Shown here: one piece after another, positions 1-7,600 of the stretch | Layout of the letters: each line of letters starts with the position of its first letter | Position numbering within the stretch: the first letter of the stretch is position 1 | Source: Methanobacteriota archaeon | Lineage (GTDB): Archaea > Thermoplasmatota > Poseidoniia > Poseidoniales > Thalassarchaeaceae | Length of the DNA stretch: 10,407 nucleotides | Assembly (NCBI GenBank): GCA_002714745.1 | Contig: PAYF01000023.1 | Location: 25,169-35,575, forward strand | Direction of reading: 5' to 3' | Position numbers and translations under genes: made by a program | The notes under the pieces: generated by a model | Database searches by the model: none | The model's input: only the letters and a program-made list of their open reading frames with translations | What the model was told of the DNA's origin: nothing

Positions 1-677
1 TGGTCCACCTTATCCAGGTCTTCCAGCCTACCGTCGCTATCAAAGTCCTTGGCCTTGATTGAGAGCTTCAGATTCCACAGAATCTTGGCCTTCGTCTTGT
101 TGTTTAGAACCCCGATCTTCCTCTGTGTGAATGTGGTTCCACACACTGGAGACCACTTGGCGTGTTCATTTCCACGACCCATGATTGCGGTCGCGTAAAA
201 CTCGATCATCTGACCTTTAGACAACTTGGTAAGCGGGATACTGCGGTACTTCTCGGGGATGTTGAGGCGCGCCTCACCTAGATAGCTCATGTCTCCAGCT
301 GTAATCATCCTGCCACCTTCTGTGCCGAACTCCTTGCAGGTGTAAATCATCGTGCACAAGGGACATCCCCTGTCCCTGGCCACCAAGTCAGCGCACTCTG
401 GGCACTCATCTTGGAAGTAGAACTCGTTGTGAACGGTTGGAATAGGAATCATTGCCAGTCTTTGAGCGATCATCTCATCGGGCAGTGGGCCGTTAGTCTC
501 CCAGACTTCTCCGTCCTGCTCTATGGTCCCCATCTCGAAGCGAACCTTGTCTATGGCCATCTTCGGAGTCTCAGCCATTAGAGTTCGGCGAATTGCGTTA
601 ACGAAGGCACGGTCGGTGTCTGTGAGTAGGATTCGAATCTGTTCTTCGTTCTCTTCGATAATCTTCGTCTTCACCAT
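1..677 (-). CDS. rpoD: DNA-directed RNA polymerase subunit D (partial, C-terminus off the left edge)
   Basis: This is the archaeal homologue of eukaryotic Rpb3 and bacterial alpha; it pairs with subunit L and forms the platform on which RNA polymerase is assembled. Translating the minus strand from the ATG at 677 gives 225 codons without a stop. Residues 18-45 contain the N-terminal family signature (LTDTDRAFVNAIRRTL, then AETPKMAIDKV). A cysteine-rich insertion follows at C92, C95, C105 and C108, with C114 nearby, and the motif GRGNEHAKWSPV lies at 167-178, typical of RpoD/Rpb3. The pairs C92/C95 and C105/C108 resemble the small metal-binding loop of this family, but with a longer spacer. 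Whether the protein also has the separate Fe-S domain found in some archaeal RpoD cannot be decided, because that part lies outside the window. The start follows a strong GAGGTGAT site and lies 9 bases after the rps11 stop, so the gene is last in the visible S13-S4-S11-RpoD operon. The family is typically about 190-270 residues, so only the C-terminus is missing. Confidence 0.93.
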   Translation of the reverse strand, partial: MVKTKIIEENEEQIRILLTDTDRAFVNAIRRTLMAETPKMAIDKVRFEMGTIEQDGEVWETNGPLPDEMIAQRLAMIPIPTVHNEFYFQDECPECADLVARDRGCPLCTMIYTCKEFGTEGGRMITAGDMSYLGEARLNIPEKYRSIPLTKLSKGQMIEFYATAIMGRGNEHAKWSPVCGTTFTQRKIGVLNNKTKAKILWNLKLSIKAKDFDSDGRLEDLDKVD

Positions 678-680
678 ATA

Positions 681-688
681 ATCACCTC
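681..688 (-). promoter_or_regulatory. Ribosome-binding site of rpoD overlapping the rps11 stop
   Basis: GAGGTGAT reads 688 to 681 on the minus strand and begins in the TGA stop of rps11. It is complementary over 8 bases to the archaeal 16S 3' end (AUCACCUC) and lies three bases from the ATG at 677. This fixes the rpoD start and suggests coupled translation. Confidence 0.8.
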
Positions 689-1067
689 AAACTCGACGCC
701 CTCGACGCCCTCCCTTACTCTTAGTCCCGTCCGTTGCTACGGGTGTAACGTCTTCGATTCGGGTTATTTGTACTCCGGCGCGGGTCAGGGCCCTGATTGC
801 AGAGGTTGCGCCTGGTGCGTTGTGTGATCGATTTCCTCCAGCACCGCGATATTTGACGATGACCTGACTGAATTCCTTCTCAGCAAGCATCTCAGCCATC
901 CTCTCGGCAGCCCTAGTCGAGGCGAACTGGCCTCCTGAGTCGCTACCGCCCTTGGTGACCATACCGCCTGAAACCTTGCAGATTGTCTCCGCACCGGTCA
1001 AATCGGTGGCGGTCATGAGTACATTGTTGTGAGTAGTGTAAATGTGCAAAATAGCTTTCCTAGTCAT
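687..1067 (-). CDS. rps11: 30S ribosomal protein S11 (uS11)
   Basis: This protein of the small-subunit platform binds 16S rRNA near the 690/790 loops and helps shape the mRNA exit channel. The 126-residue product has the usual archaeal length. It shows the S11 core: HIYTTHNNVLMTATDLTGAET at about 8-28, a glycine-rich segment GGMVTKGGSDSGGQFAST at 34-51, VKYRGAGGNRSHNAPGATSAI at 71-91, and the basic C-terminus TPVATDGTKSKGGRRGRRV. The ATG at 1067 is chosen because GGTGA lies 5 bases upstream, like the GGTGAT sites of the neighbouring genes, and because it gives the usual N-terminus. The in-frame ATG at 1079 would add MVSR but has AGGAGG directly abutting it with no spacer. The reading frame could extend further upstream, but only inside rps4. 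The start overlaps the end of rps4 by 8 bases, indicating translational coupling. Confidence 0.95.
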   Translation of the reverse strand: MTRKAILHIYTTHNNVLMTATDLTGAETICKVSGGMVTKGGSDSGGQFASTRAAERMAEMLAEKEFSQVIVKYRGAGGNRSHNAPGATSAIRALTRAGVQITRIEDVTPVATDGTKSKGGRRGRRV

Positions 1068-1752
1068 CCGACTCACCATCCTCCTTCTCAGGCACTGTGT
1101 CATCAACGGTAGGTGCGTTGGCTGAATCTGACTTTATCTGCTCTACGAACTCGGCATCCGTATCGCGCTCAGAAACCTCCTCCTCTTCCAACTCTGATAC
1201 CATAGTTAGGCGCAGTTGTTCCATATCCTTGCGGAACTGGTGCTCAGGGTCGGCGTATGGAGAATTAGTAGAGTACTGGATATTGTCCTCTTCTTCTCTG
1301 AGAACGTGGTACCCTGGAACGGTCATGCGCTGGTTCCCAATACAGATGTGCCCGTGGACGATGAGATTCCTAGCGGAGCGCATTGTCGGAGCTAGACCCT
1401 TGTAGTAGACAACAGACTGCAGCCTTCGCGAAAGCATGTGCTCGACTTCAATCTGCAAAACATCGTCGATATCTGAACCCTCGCTCAATAGTCCCTTACG
1501 GTACAGTGAGTCAATCAGGTCACCCTTTTCGCGGGCGAAGTGTCCCTCGCTTGAATCAACTCTCCCGATAAGCTTCATCGCTTGGTTCCGGTGCCGGCGA
1601 AGAGCAGACTTCTCGCGCCAAATCTCACGCATCCCTCCAACCCTCTTCAGGCCATACTTACTCTTGAGCTCGTGCTCCTCTTCGATTCTGGCCTGCTTCC
1701 AAGGATGAGTTGGAGTGCTAGTCTTGGGCCTCGCAAACTTTGGATCTCCCAT
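1060..1752 (-). CDS. rps4: 30S ribosomal protein S4 (uS4) with acidic C-terminal tail
   Basis: This primary 16S rRNA-binding protein starts assembly of the small-subunit body and contributes to decoding accuracy. Residues 1-105 form the basic, helical archaeal/eukaryotic S9-type N-terminal domain (MGDPKFARPKTSTPTHPWKQ, then KYGLKRVGGMREIWR). An S4 RNA-binding domain follows at about 107-157 (LSRRLQSVVYYKGLAPTMRS, then ARNLIVHGHICIGNQRMTVP). The core ends near residue 180, which is the usual archaeal length. The last 44 residues are an extra tail in which about 19 are Asp or Glu. The ATG at 1752 has a GAGGTGAT site that begins inside the rps13 stop codon; the gap to rps13 is 9 bases. The 3' end overlaps the rps11 start by 8 bases. 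Identity is certain; the role of the tail is unknown. Confidence 0.95.
   Translation of the reverse strand: MGDPKFARPKTSTPTHPWKQARIEEEHELKSKYGLKRVGGMREIWREKSALRRHRNQAMKLIGRVDSSEGHFAREKGDLIDSLYRKGLLSEGSDIDDVLQIEVEHMLSRRLQSVVYYKGLAPTMRSARNLIVHGHICIGNQRMTVPGYHVLREEEDNIQYSTNSPYADPEHQFRKDMEQLRLTMVSELEEEEVSERDTDAEFVEQIKSDSANAPTVDDTVPEKEDGESDD
1073..1077 (-). promoter_or_regulatory. Ribosome-binding site that decides the rps11 start
   Basis: GGTGA on the minus strand lies 5 bases upstream of the ATG at 1067, inside the 3' end of rps4. Its spacing matches the sites of rps4 and rpoD, which supports 1067 over the ATG at 1079. Confidence 0.6.
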
Positions 1753-1755
1753 CTA

Positions 1756-1763
1756 ATCACCTC
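1756..1763 (-). promoter_or_regulatory. Ribosome-binding site of rps4 overlapping the rps13 stop
   Basis: GAGGTGAT reads 1763 to 1756 and begins inside the TGA stop of rps13. The whole junction TGAGGTGATTAGATG differs by one base from the rps11-rpoD junction, TGAGGTGATTATATG. Confidence 0.8.
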
Positions 1764-2223
1764 ACTTCTTGCGTTCGACACCTAGAGTAGCGCCACTCCT
1801 GCCGTTGGACCGTAGTCTCTGTCCGCGGACTTTGTGTCCACTCCTGTGCCTCATCCCGCGGTATGCCTTGACTCCAGCCATCCTAGCAATGTCGTCGTCG
1901 CGAGTCATCTTGACCTCCATAGCGACGATGTGAGCATCCTCATTGCTCTCAAGGTCACGCTGGCGGTTAACTAACCACCATGGGACAGCAGTTGCGTAAT
2001 CGTCTACAGCAGTTCTGAGACGGTCCTGCTCCTCGTCGCTTAGGTGTCCGCCTAGAGTCTTTCCATCTATTCCGGCCAAGCGACAAATCTGATTGGAGGT
2101 TCGCATGCCGATGCCCTTGATTGAAGTCAGGCCTATCGAGATTGGTCGCAGACCGTCGATGTCGCTGTCCGCCATTCGTAGGATGTAAGAGAAGTCATCT
2201 CCTAGTTCGGCTTCATCAGGCAT
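1762..2223 (-). CDS. rps13: 30S ribosomal protein S13 (uS13)
   Basis: This small-subunit head protein contacts P-site tRNA and bridges to the large subunit. From the ATG at 2223 the product is 153 residues, the usual archaeal length. It begins MPDEAELGDDFSYILRMADS and carries the helix-hairpin-helix segment SIGLTSIKGIGMRTSNQICR. The acidic middle includes PWWLVNRQRDLE, and the C-terminal signature RGMRHRSGHKVRGQRLRSNG is followed by RSGATLGVERKK. The frame stays open upstream to a TTG at 2328, which has AAGGAG six bases before it and would add 35 residues. Those residues do not resemble the S13 N-termini I know, and the stretch includes a GC hairpin, so I prefer 2223 even though its own ribosome-binding site is weak (GGGGG about 11 bases upstream). 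It is the first ribosomal gene of the block. The stop overlaps the GAGGTGAT site of rps4. Confidence 0.9.
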   Translation of the reverse strand: MPDEAELGDDFSYILRMADSDIDGLRPISIGLTSIKGIGMRTSNQICRLAGIDGKTLGGHLSDEEQDRLRTAVDDYATAVPWWLVNRQRDLESNEDAHIVAMEVKMTRDDDIARMAGVKAYRGMRHRSGHKVRGQRLRSNGRSGATLGVERKK

Positions 2224-2331
2224 AGTGTACGGTTCCCCCGTGTTCACCGGTTTCCCAGTGGCCCATTGGGCATCTGGGCGACCTACCTTCCCTATTTGAA
2301 CCGATTGGCCGCCCCGTAGGGGCGTCAAAAT
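2224..2331 (-). promoter_or_regulatory. Leader/promoter region upstream of rps13
   Basis: The 108 bases between the methyltransferase and the preferred S13 start contain a TATA-like TTCAAATA (2300 to 2293, seven of eight matches to TTTAAATA). If used, it would place transcription start near 2270 and give a leader of about 45 bases. Upstream of it, a perfect GC inverted repeat lies just after the methyltransferase stop. This suggests that the ribosomal operon can be transcribed separately from the methyltransferase. If translation starts at the TTG at 2328, the stretch would instead be coding. Confidence 0.35.
2310..2324 (-). repeat. GC inverted repeat after the methyltransferase gene
   Basis: CGCCCC and GGGGCG form a perfect 6-bp stem with a 3-base loop, 7 bases after the methyltransferase stop. 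It could be a small hairpin in the transcript. No run of U follows it, so it is not a typical terminator. Confidence 0.5.
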
Positions 2332-3633
2332 CTACTCCTTACACACCACATACAGACTTTGAGTGCCAGATGAACGCTCTAAGTCGATGTCGACCATGAA
2401 CCCCTTCGAACCCTCAATCTGCTTTAGTTCGCGGTCGAGCCTTCGCTGGATAGTTGGGTGCACATCCGGATCGAGAGAACATCGTAGGGTGATTTTCCCA
2501 ATACCGTTCTTGGCGATTGAGGAAGCGACCTGGTCGATGGTGTGGAGCTCGGGAGGTCTTAGCCGGTGTTGTACAATTTCACCGGTGGCGACAACGAATC
2601 CACTAAGTTCGTCAGAATCGATTAACGGGTCAGTGTGAATGAGCATCGGTCTGCGACCCTCCAGTCTGAGCCAGCTATATCCTGAGTCATCTCTAATGAC
2701 TTGCTCCAGCCAAGCTTCCTGCAGTCCACTCTGCACAAGTGCGGGGTCGACTATCGTGAGATGGGCTCCGTATGGAGGAGGCTCATTCATCACGACGGTT
2801 TCCGAGTTTCTGGGATTACCCTCTATCTCTGCGATGACGTTCTTCACACCCATCCTGACGCAACGGTGACTTACCTCAGACGCCAGTGAACCAATCCAAA
2901 GTGATAGCCGGTCAACGCGCCCTCCGCCTTGACTCAACCACTCCCAAGTGAAATTAGCTCCGGGCAGAGCCATCCTAACATTGGCTTCGACCAGCCCCCG
3001 CTGATCATCTCCTAGCCTAGGCGAGAGGTCTAGAAGAACCGCTGGCCCATCGGGCCCGCTCTGAAGCTGATCCGCCCATCCCTCTAGTATGGAAGCCACC
3101 GAAGGCTCCATCTCATCGATATCGTGATTCTGGGCATCTGTAGGTCTTGCTGGATCGAGATGAAGCATGGCGATTGGAGGATGAGCTCTAGTCCCAGCCT
3201 GTCTGAGGCTGTTCCAGTACTCGGTAATCGCCCCCTCTGAGTCTGAACCATTACCGATGACTACCCTGTCCATAGTCCTCTGCAAATCATCTTCCTTCGA
3301 GTTGATGTACATGTTAGCAGCACACAGAACAGCAATATTCCCGTCTTTCTCTATTCCCAAAACAGGCCGCACAAGCTCTTTGCCATAGGCTATGAGTTGG
3401 AGTCCTGAACCCGCTGCAGCATCTAGGATTACTCCTGCAGGAAGAGACTCACCGTCTATCCTCTGTGCGCGAGCTAGAGCAACGAACCAAGGCGTAGAGA
3501 GCCGGCGCATATCGTCAGTCATGTGGAATTCGGGCTCGCCCCGCCTCGCAGAAGTCGCTTTGACCCTCTTCCTGGCCTCATTGGCTATGCCCTCTGAGGG
3601 GTTGAGTGCAGTATGCCCGTCACCATCAGTCAC
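2332..3633 (-). CDS. Class I SAM-dependent methyltransferase with C-terminal THUMP-like domain
   Basis: This is a predicted S-adenosylmethionine-dependent methyltransferase of 433 residues, resembling the THUMP-like (PG_1098-type) family; the methylated substrate is not established and RNA is only a guess. Residues 1-45 are a variable polar leader. STPWFVALARAQRI (46-59) matches the short helical segment before the catalytic fold. Motif I is VILDAAAGSGLQL (68-80), the acidic ribose-binding residue is E95 in VLGIEKD (91-97), and the motif-IV position reads LHLDPARP (157-164); DPAR is the form used in this family instead of the DPPY of N-methyltransferases. PPYGAHLTIVDPALVQSGLQ (287-306) and the C-terminal alpha/beta segment (about 345-431) fit the THUMP-like part. 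The GTG start at 3633 has AGGAGG seven bases upstream and an in-frame stop shortly before it, so no longer form is possible. It follows the FKBP-like gene after 41 bases and lies upstream of rps13 on the same strand. Confidence 0.75.
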   Translation of the reverse strand: MTDGDGHTALNPSEGIANEARKRVKATSARRGEPEFHMTDDMRRLSTPWFVALARAQRIDGESLPAGVILDAAAGSGLQLIAYGKELVRPVLGIEKDGNIAVLCAANMYINSKEDDLQRTMDRVVIGNGSDSEGAITEYWNSLRQAGTRAHPPIAMLHLDPARPTDAQNHDIDEMEPSVASILEGWADQLQSGPDGPAVLLDLSPRLGDDQRGLVEANVRMALPGANFTWEWLSQGGGRVDRLSLWIGSLASEVSHRCVRMGVKNVIAEIEGNPRNSETVVMNEPPPYGAHLTIVDPALVQSGLQEAWLEQVIRDDSGYSWLRLEGRRPMLIHTDPLIDSDELSGFVVATGEIVQHRLRPPELHTIDQVASSIAKNGIGKITLRCSLDPDVHPTIQRRLDRELKQIEGSKGFMVDIDLERSSGTQSLYVVCKE

Positions 3634-3640
3634 GCCACGC

Positions 3641-3646
3641 CCTCCT
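3641..3646 (-). promoter_or_regulatory. Ribosome-binding site supporting the GTG start of the methyltransferase
   Basis: AGGAGG on the minus strand lies seven bases upstream of the GTG at 3633. An in-frame TGA a few codons further upstream rules out a longer protein, so the GTG start is well supported despite the unusual codon. Confidence 0.7.
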
Positions 3647-3674
3647 ACAACTCAGTCAAGTCTCTTTCGCGCAC

Positions 3675-4652
3675 CTAGGCTATCGGGCCACGATTGATGG
3701 TCAACTCAAAACGTAGCCAGGACTGCTCCAATTCATGCCCTTCGTTGTTACCGTATGCGATTGGAGGTGGAAGCAGTGTGGTATGTGTGGTGCCCGTAGT
3801 TATGCCGGGTAGAAGACCTCTATCACCATCTATGTCGAGACCGATGGTCGACCATCCGAAACCATCTATGTAAGAAGGATCATCCCCGGCGGTGACAATC
3901 AGGTCACCCTCATCGAGCTGCTCACCAGTATCTGCATCCCAGACCACATAGTGAACCTCAATCTGGTCATTATCATTGATGTGGAGCTCTCTATCCTCGG
4001 TTCCCTTGAACACGGCGACGTCGAGCAGCACCTCGGCATTGACCACAGAGAGATGACTAGCCACGACCGTGAATTCACTCTCTGTCAAGTCCTCAGTCAG
4101 CTCGATTTCCCTGAAACCACTCTCATTGGCCCCGAGACTGATTACATCGCTGATGTCGTTCTCAGCGGAGAACAGCACCCCGGATCCGATAATCTCCAGA
4201 ACTAGGTCGACTGATTCATTCCCTCTGTTGTGCACCACTATCGTGGCCCTATCTCCATCTCCCTGATGCTCCCAATCACACCGCAACTCCCCCGGGTACA
4301 GGAATACATCATCCTGTCCAGAGAGGTTCTCTGGCCACTGCCAGTCACCTTCTCTAGCCGAGCAGGTGTCGAACAGGAGGTTGACCTCCCAAGCGTATCT
4401 ACCATCAATCACTGGAGCGTCAGCAGGAGGTCCAAATGAATCCTCGAGATTAGCACTGAAATTCCATGCAGCGAGACCTATCCAGATGGCTGAGAGTAGT
4501 AGCACGATCGCAGTCCCTATTGAGAGCATTAGAGTCGCTCTGGGAACGACCATCTCGTTAATCCCTAGAGGTATTGGAGGGTGTTCAACCTCGTCGGGGG
4601 TATCCGATATCCAAGACCTCGTCACAGTAACCGTGTGACGACCGTCTGCCAT
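3675..4652 (-). CDS. Membrane-anchored protein with FKBP-like peptidyl-prolyl isomerase domain
   Basis: From the ATG at 4652 the product is 325 residues. A polar N-terminus of about 35 residues precedes one hydrophobic helix (about 40-63, ATLMLSIGTAIVLLLSAIWI), so the rest is probably outside the membrane. The middle (about 85-220) is rich in beta-type sequence, with two cysteines near 97 and 125 that could form a disulfide and a segment resembling an Ig-like fold. The C-terminal 95 residues look like an FKBP domain: DQIEVHYVVWDADTGEQLDE corresponds to the strand and loop after the FKBP start, and LPPPIAYGNNEGHELEQSWL followed by RFELTIN matches the IPPxLAYG...LxFxIxL end. The centre of the domain diverges from the usual FDSS and GW/VIPGW motifs, so isomerase activity is uncertain; a chaperone or binding role is equally possible. 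A TTG just upstream at 4655 is a less likely start. No clear ribosome-binding site is seen, which suggests a leaderless or weakly initiated transcript. Confidence 0.6.
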   Translation of the reverse strand: MADGRHTVTVTRSWISDTPDEVEHPPIPLGINEMVVPRATLMLSIGTAIVLLLSAIWIGLAAWNFSANLEDSFGPPADAPVIDGRYAWEVNLLFDTCSAREGDWQWPENLSGQDDVFLYPGELRCDWEHQGDGDRATIVVHNRGNESVDLVLEIIGSGVLFSAENDISDVISLGANESGFREIELTEDLTESEFTVVASHLSVVNAEVLLDVAVFKGTEDRELHINDNDQIEVHYVVWDADTGEQLDEGDLIVTAGDDPSYIDGFGWSTIGLDIDGDRGLLPGITTGTTHTTLLPPPIAYGNNEGHELEQSWLRFELTINRGPIA

Positions 4653-4675
4653 CAACGTTGGCGTAACTGGTTATC

Positions 4676-4689
4676 CTAGAATCTAGAAT
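4676..4689. repeat. Tandem heptamer between the giant membrane protein and FKBP-like genes
   Basis: CTAGAAT occurs twice in tandem. Read on the minus strand it is ATTCTAGATTCTAG, AT-rich and 24-37 bases upstream of the ATG at 4652. That is where a TATA element for a nearly leaderless transcript would lie, so it may be promoter DNA of the FKBP-like gene. Confidence 0.4.
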
Positions 4690-4694
4690 ATCAG

Positions 4695-7600
4695 TCAGTC
4701 TTGTAGAAGCGATTTCTCGTTACGCTGGCCCAGCCATGATACTAGACCTAGCTCGCCGGCTAGTACCATCAACGCAATTAGCAGTGTGACAGGCTCCGTG
4801 ATACCCTGAACGAAGATTAGAGCCACTAGGACAGCCAGAATCAAATCTGCCAGACCCCAGATTCTGAGAGTCCTGCGTAGTTGCATGATACCAATCACCC
4901 AGACAGTTGTGGAAAGCACAATCAGTAACGTTGGCAACACTATCGAGGTGACATATCCGGCCAGTCCAATCATGATTAGTAACATATGAGAGTTCACAGC
5001 CAACATCATAGTCCACTTCTCGCCCTTGAGTGGTACAGTCAACGCACACAGAACAAGCAGGACTAGTCCTGTTAGCAGAGTTATCTCGGGGAGAACTTCG
5101 ATCGAAGTTTCGAACCACGCACCGATAGAAATCAGGGCAAGCAGCCCCGCGGGAATCGCTAACCCAACTGCAGTCGGCTGACGGTATCTCCAACCCTGAT
5201 CTATGCAACTCGCTACGGCGAGTATACCAGCCGGGCCGAATGATATCAAAACGACGAATAGGGCCCTTACCCCCCTGCCCGATGCTCCCTTCCAGTCATC
5301 TCTCTCCAGCTGCACTCTCTTCCTGTCGACTAGGATGTCTGCGATCACACACAGTATCAGCACGGACTCCAACAGTAGCCACGGCAACTTCCATTCTAGC
5401 ATGTTACCCTCAAACGGGTCAATCGTTAGCGGGAAGGGAAGCGCCTCAACCATCACCGCTCCAAGCATCCTGCCTGCGAGAAGTGGTAGGACAATCCAAT
5501 CTAGTGCGATGGGAATTCTATTCAGCAGTCTATCTTTACCGATTAGTGATATCGCTGACAATGCGAGCAGCAGGGTAATCAGCACAGCCATATCTAGCAA
5601 ATCTCTGTTGCTGCTACCAGGGCCCAAGTGAGAGATGACATGAATCGCAACCAGACCGACTATCGCTGCTGCGATCGGCATCTCCATGCCAAATATATGC
5701 GGTAATTCGAGATCGAGCCGTTCGGTTCTGGCCCTAGCGATAGCAATCAGCGCAGTCAGGAAGATTCCTACGGTCACGAGCAGCAGTGGATTTGGACCTG
5801 TGAGCAACCCGATGAGAACTCCCGAACCGAGAACTAGAGCGAGGATTGCGAGCACCACGGTCGGCTTATGGCTGACATCTGTCGTGTACAACTCAGCCAA
5901 GCTATAGGTCTCACCTTTGTGCCTACTCTTCCTTCTCTTGGCTTCCATCTCGCCACGAATTGGTTCGTAGGTCGAAACTCCACCATCTCCTCCCTTGCTG
6001 GCTTCAGCGGCCATCTGTATTCTAGAATCTCTCTTGGCAATACTCCTTAGCTCGGCGCGAATCTCTCCTCTAGCTACTAGCCATATCGAGCTGACAGCAA
6101 ACATCCCGAGCGAAGCAGCCTGAGATATCGCATCCTCATCAGAGAATGCCAGAGCAGTAGTAATCACGAGCAGCCAAAGTGCTGCGAGAGCAGGGTTGAG
6201 CAGTTTCTCTATGGTGCCGGAGCGTGGAAGATAGACTGCAAGCACACCGGCTGCGAGAGCGACGGAAACCATCGATGAGTCGAAGTCAGGGAGAACATCG
6301 GTGGAAGCCAGTTCCAGCACAGGGTCCCGACCGGATAGGGCCAGTAGAATTGGCATACTCATCAGCGCTAATCCGCCTGTGTACAGACTCTCACGAGAAC
6401 TACCTCTTGCGAACATCAGAATCATCAGACTCAGGCACAGCAAAGCTGAGAGGGGAACGAACAGGCCGTTCCTCCATTGCATTGCAACCAATGAGACAGT
6501 CAGAATAGCAGCCATCGCCACGGGATCTCCTATCCTCAGACCCATGACTTCGCTCACAAGATGTAGACCAACCAACATTGAGACTAGGATAATTAGCGTG
6601 ATTGCATTGAAGCCGCCGAATTGCGACATCAACAGTATTGTCAACATCGGCAACCAAAGTCCGATAGACCACAACTGAAGAGCACCTGAGTCACGAACCG
6701 AGGCAGAGACTTCGCTCAGTCCGAGGAACTTGGATGCCAGATTGACACCCTCCTCACCCATCCTGACATTGACCACTATCATGAGAATGCAAGCGGTGGC
6801 CAGGTACGCACCTAGAGGAAACGGCTCGAGATCGATTATAGTACCCGGATCGACCCTATCGTTGGCGACTAAAAGAATCCTGATTGCTTCCTCTGCCAGT
6901 TCCTCTATCATCACCCATCCCCATGGGAGAAGTACGGTGATTCCCGCCAGCGCCGACGACTCCCTTTTTACAGCCAGTATCGCCGTCCCAATATGCATCG
7001 CTGCAAGCAGACCCAGTAGTAACGCACCTCCATCACCGCCAGCATCAGAAGATTCTGTTGGAACCAGTATGACGAGTAGACCCAGTACGACCACAGAGCC
7101 GACCCAGAGTACCCTGTCAGTCACCCTGTCCTGGTCCCTAAGCAGTACGAATCCAGTCACAATGGTGGCTAAGATGGTGAAGAGTTCGTACGAGTCTATC
7201 CATGCAACCAGATCTCCCGAACCATCTCCGAAAACCAGTATTGCAACCAGGGGGACCGCTGCTATACTCAGAGGCGTCATCACACGCATCGATTCTACAC
7301 CCCTTACAACAAGATACGAACCTCCGAAGCAAGCGCCCAGGAAAGACACTATTCCCAGCGCGTATCCAACATCCTCGCGACTGGATGCGACGGCTAGCAA
7401 AGCCCCCACCATCCCCATAGAAACGGAGACACCCCAGAGTCCGGGCTGACCCAGTCCGACCACCTTGAACGCCTGTGAGAACCAATTCTTCTCGCGCGCG
7501 AAGCGGGCTGCCATGGTTGCGTTGATGGCAGAGACAACCATCAGCAGAACGAACAGGAGGAGCGAGTCATCGAGAGCCAGGATTCGCAGTGAGCCGAATT

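Noticed and set aside
1068..1106. Longer S11 N-terminus from upstream starts inside rps4
   Set aside because: It would add 13 residues absent from archaeal S11, and the start at 1067 has the better-spaced site.
2261..2271. Inverted repeat GCCCA-A-TGGGC in the rps13 leader
   Set aside because: The single-base spacer leaves only 3-4 pairs with a usable RNA loop, and such short repeats arise by chance in this base composition.
2224..2328. 35-residue N-terminal extension of S13 from TTG 2328
   Set aside because: Not accepted as the main call because the residues do not resemble S13 N-termini and the DNA has leader-like features. It is kept as an alternative because the AAGGAG site is well placed.
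4720..5208. Second minus-strand frame of 162 codons inside the giant membrane protein gene
   Set aside because: Out-of-frame shadow rich in Cys, Ser and Arg, with no plausible start signal, while the main frame keeps membrane helices throughout.
6730..7449. Long plus-strand reading frame of 239 codons opposite the giant membrane protein gene
   Set aside because: Its translation is a Ser/Thr/Pro/Ile-rich, domain-free sequence, as expected from the complement of hydrophobic codons. The minus-strand gene runs unbroken through it.
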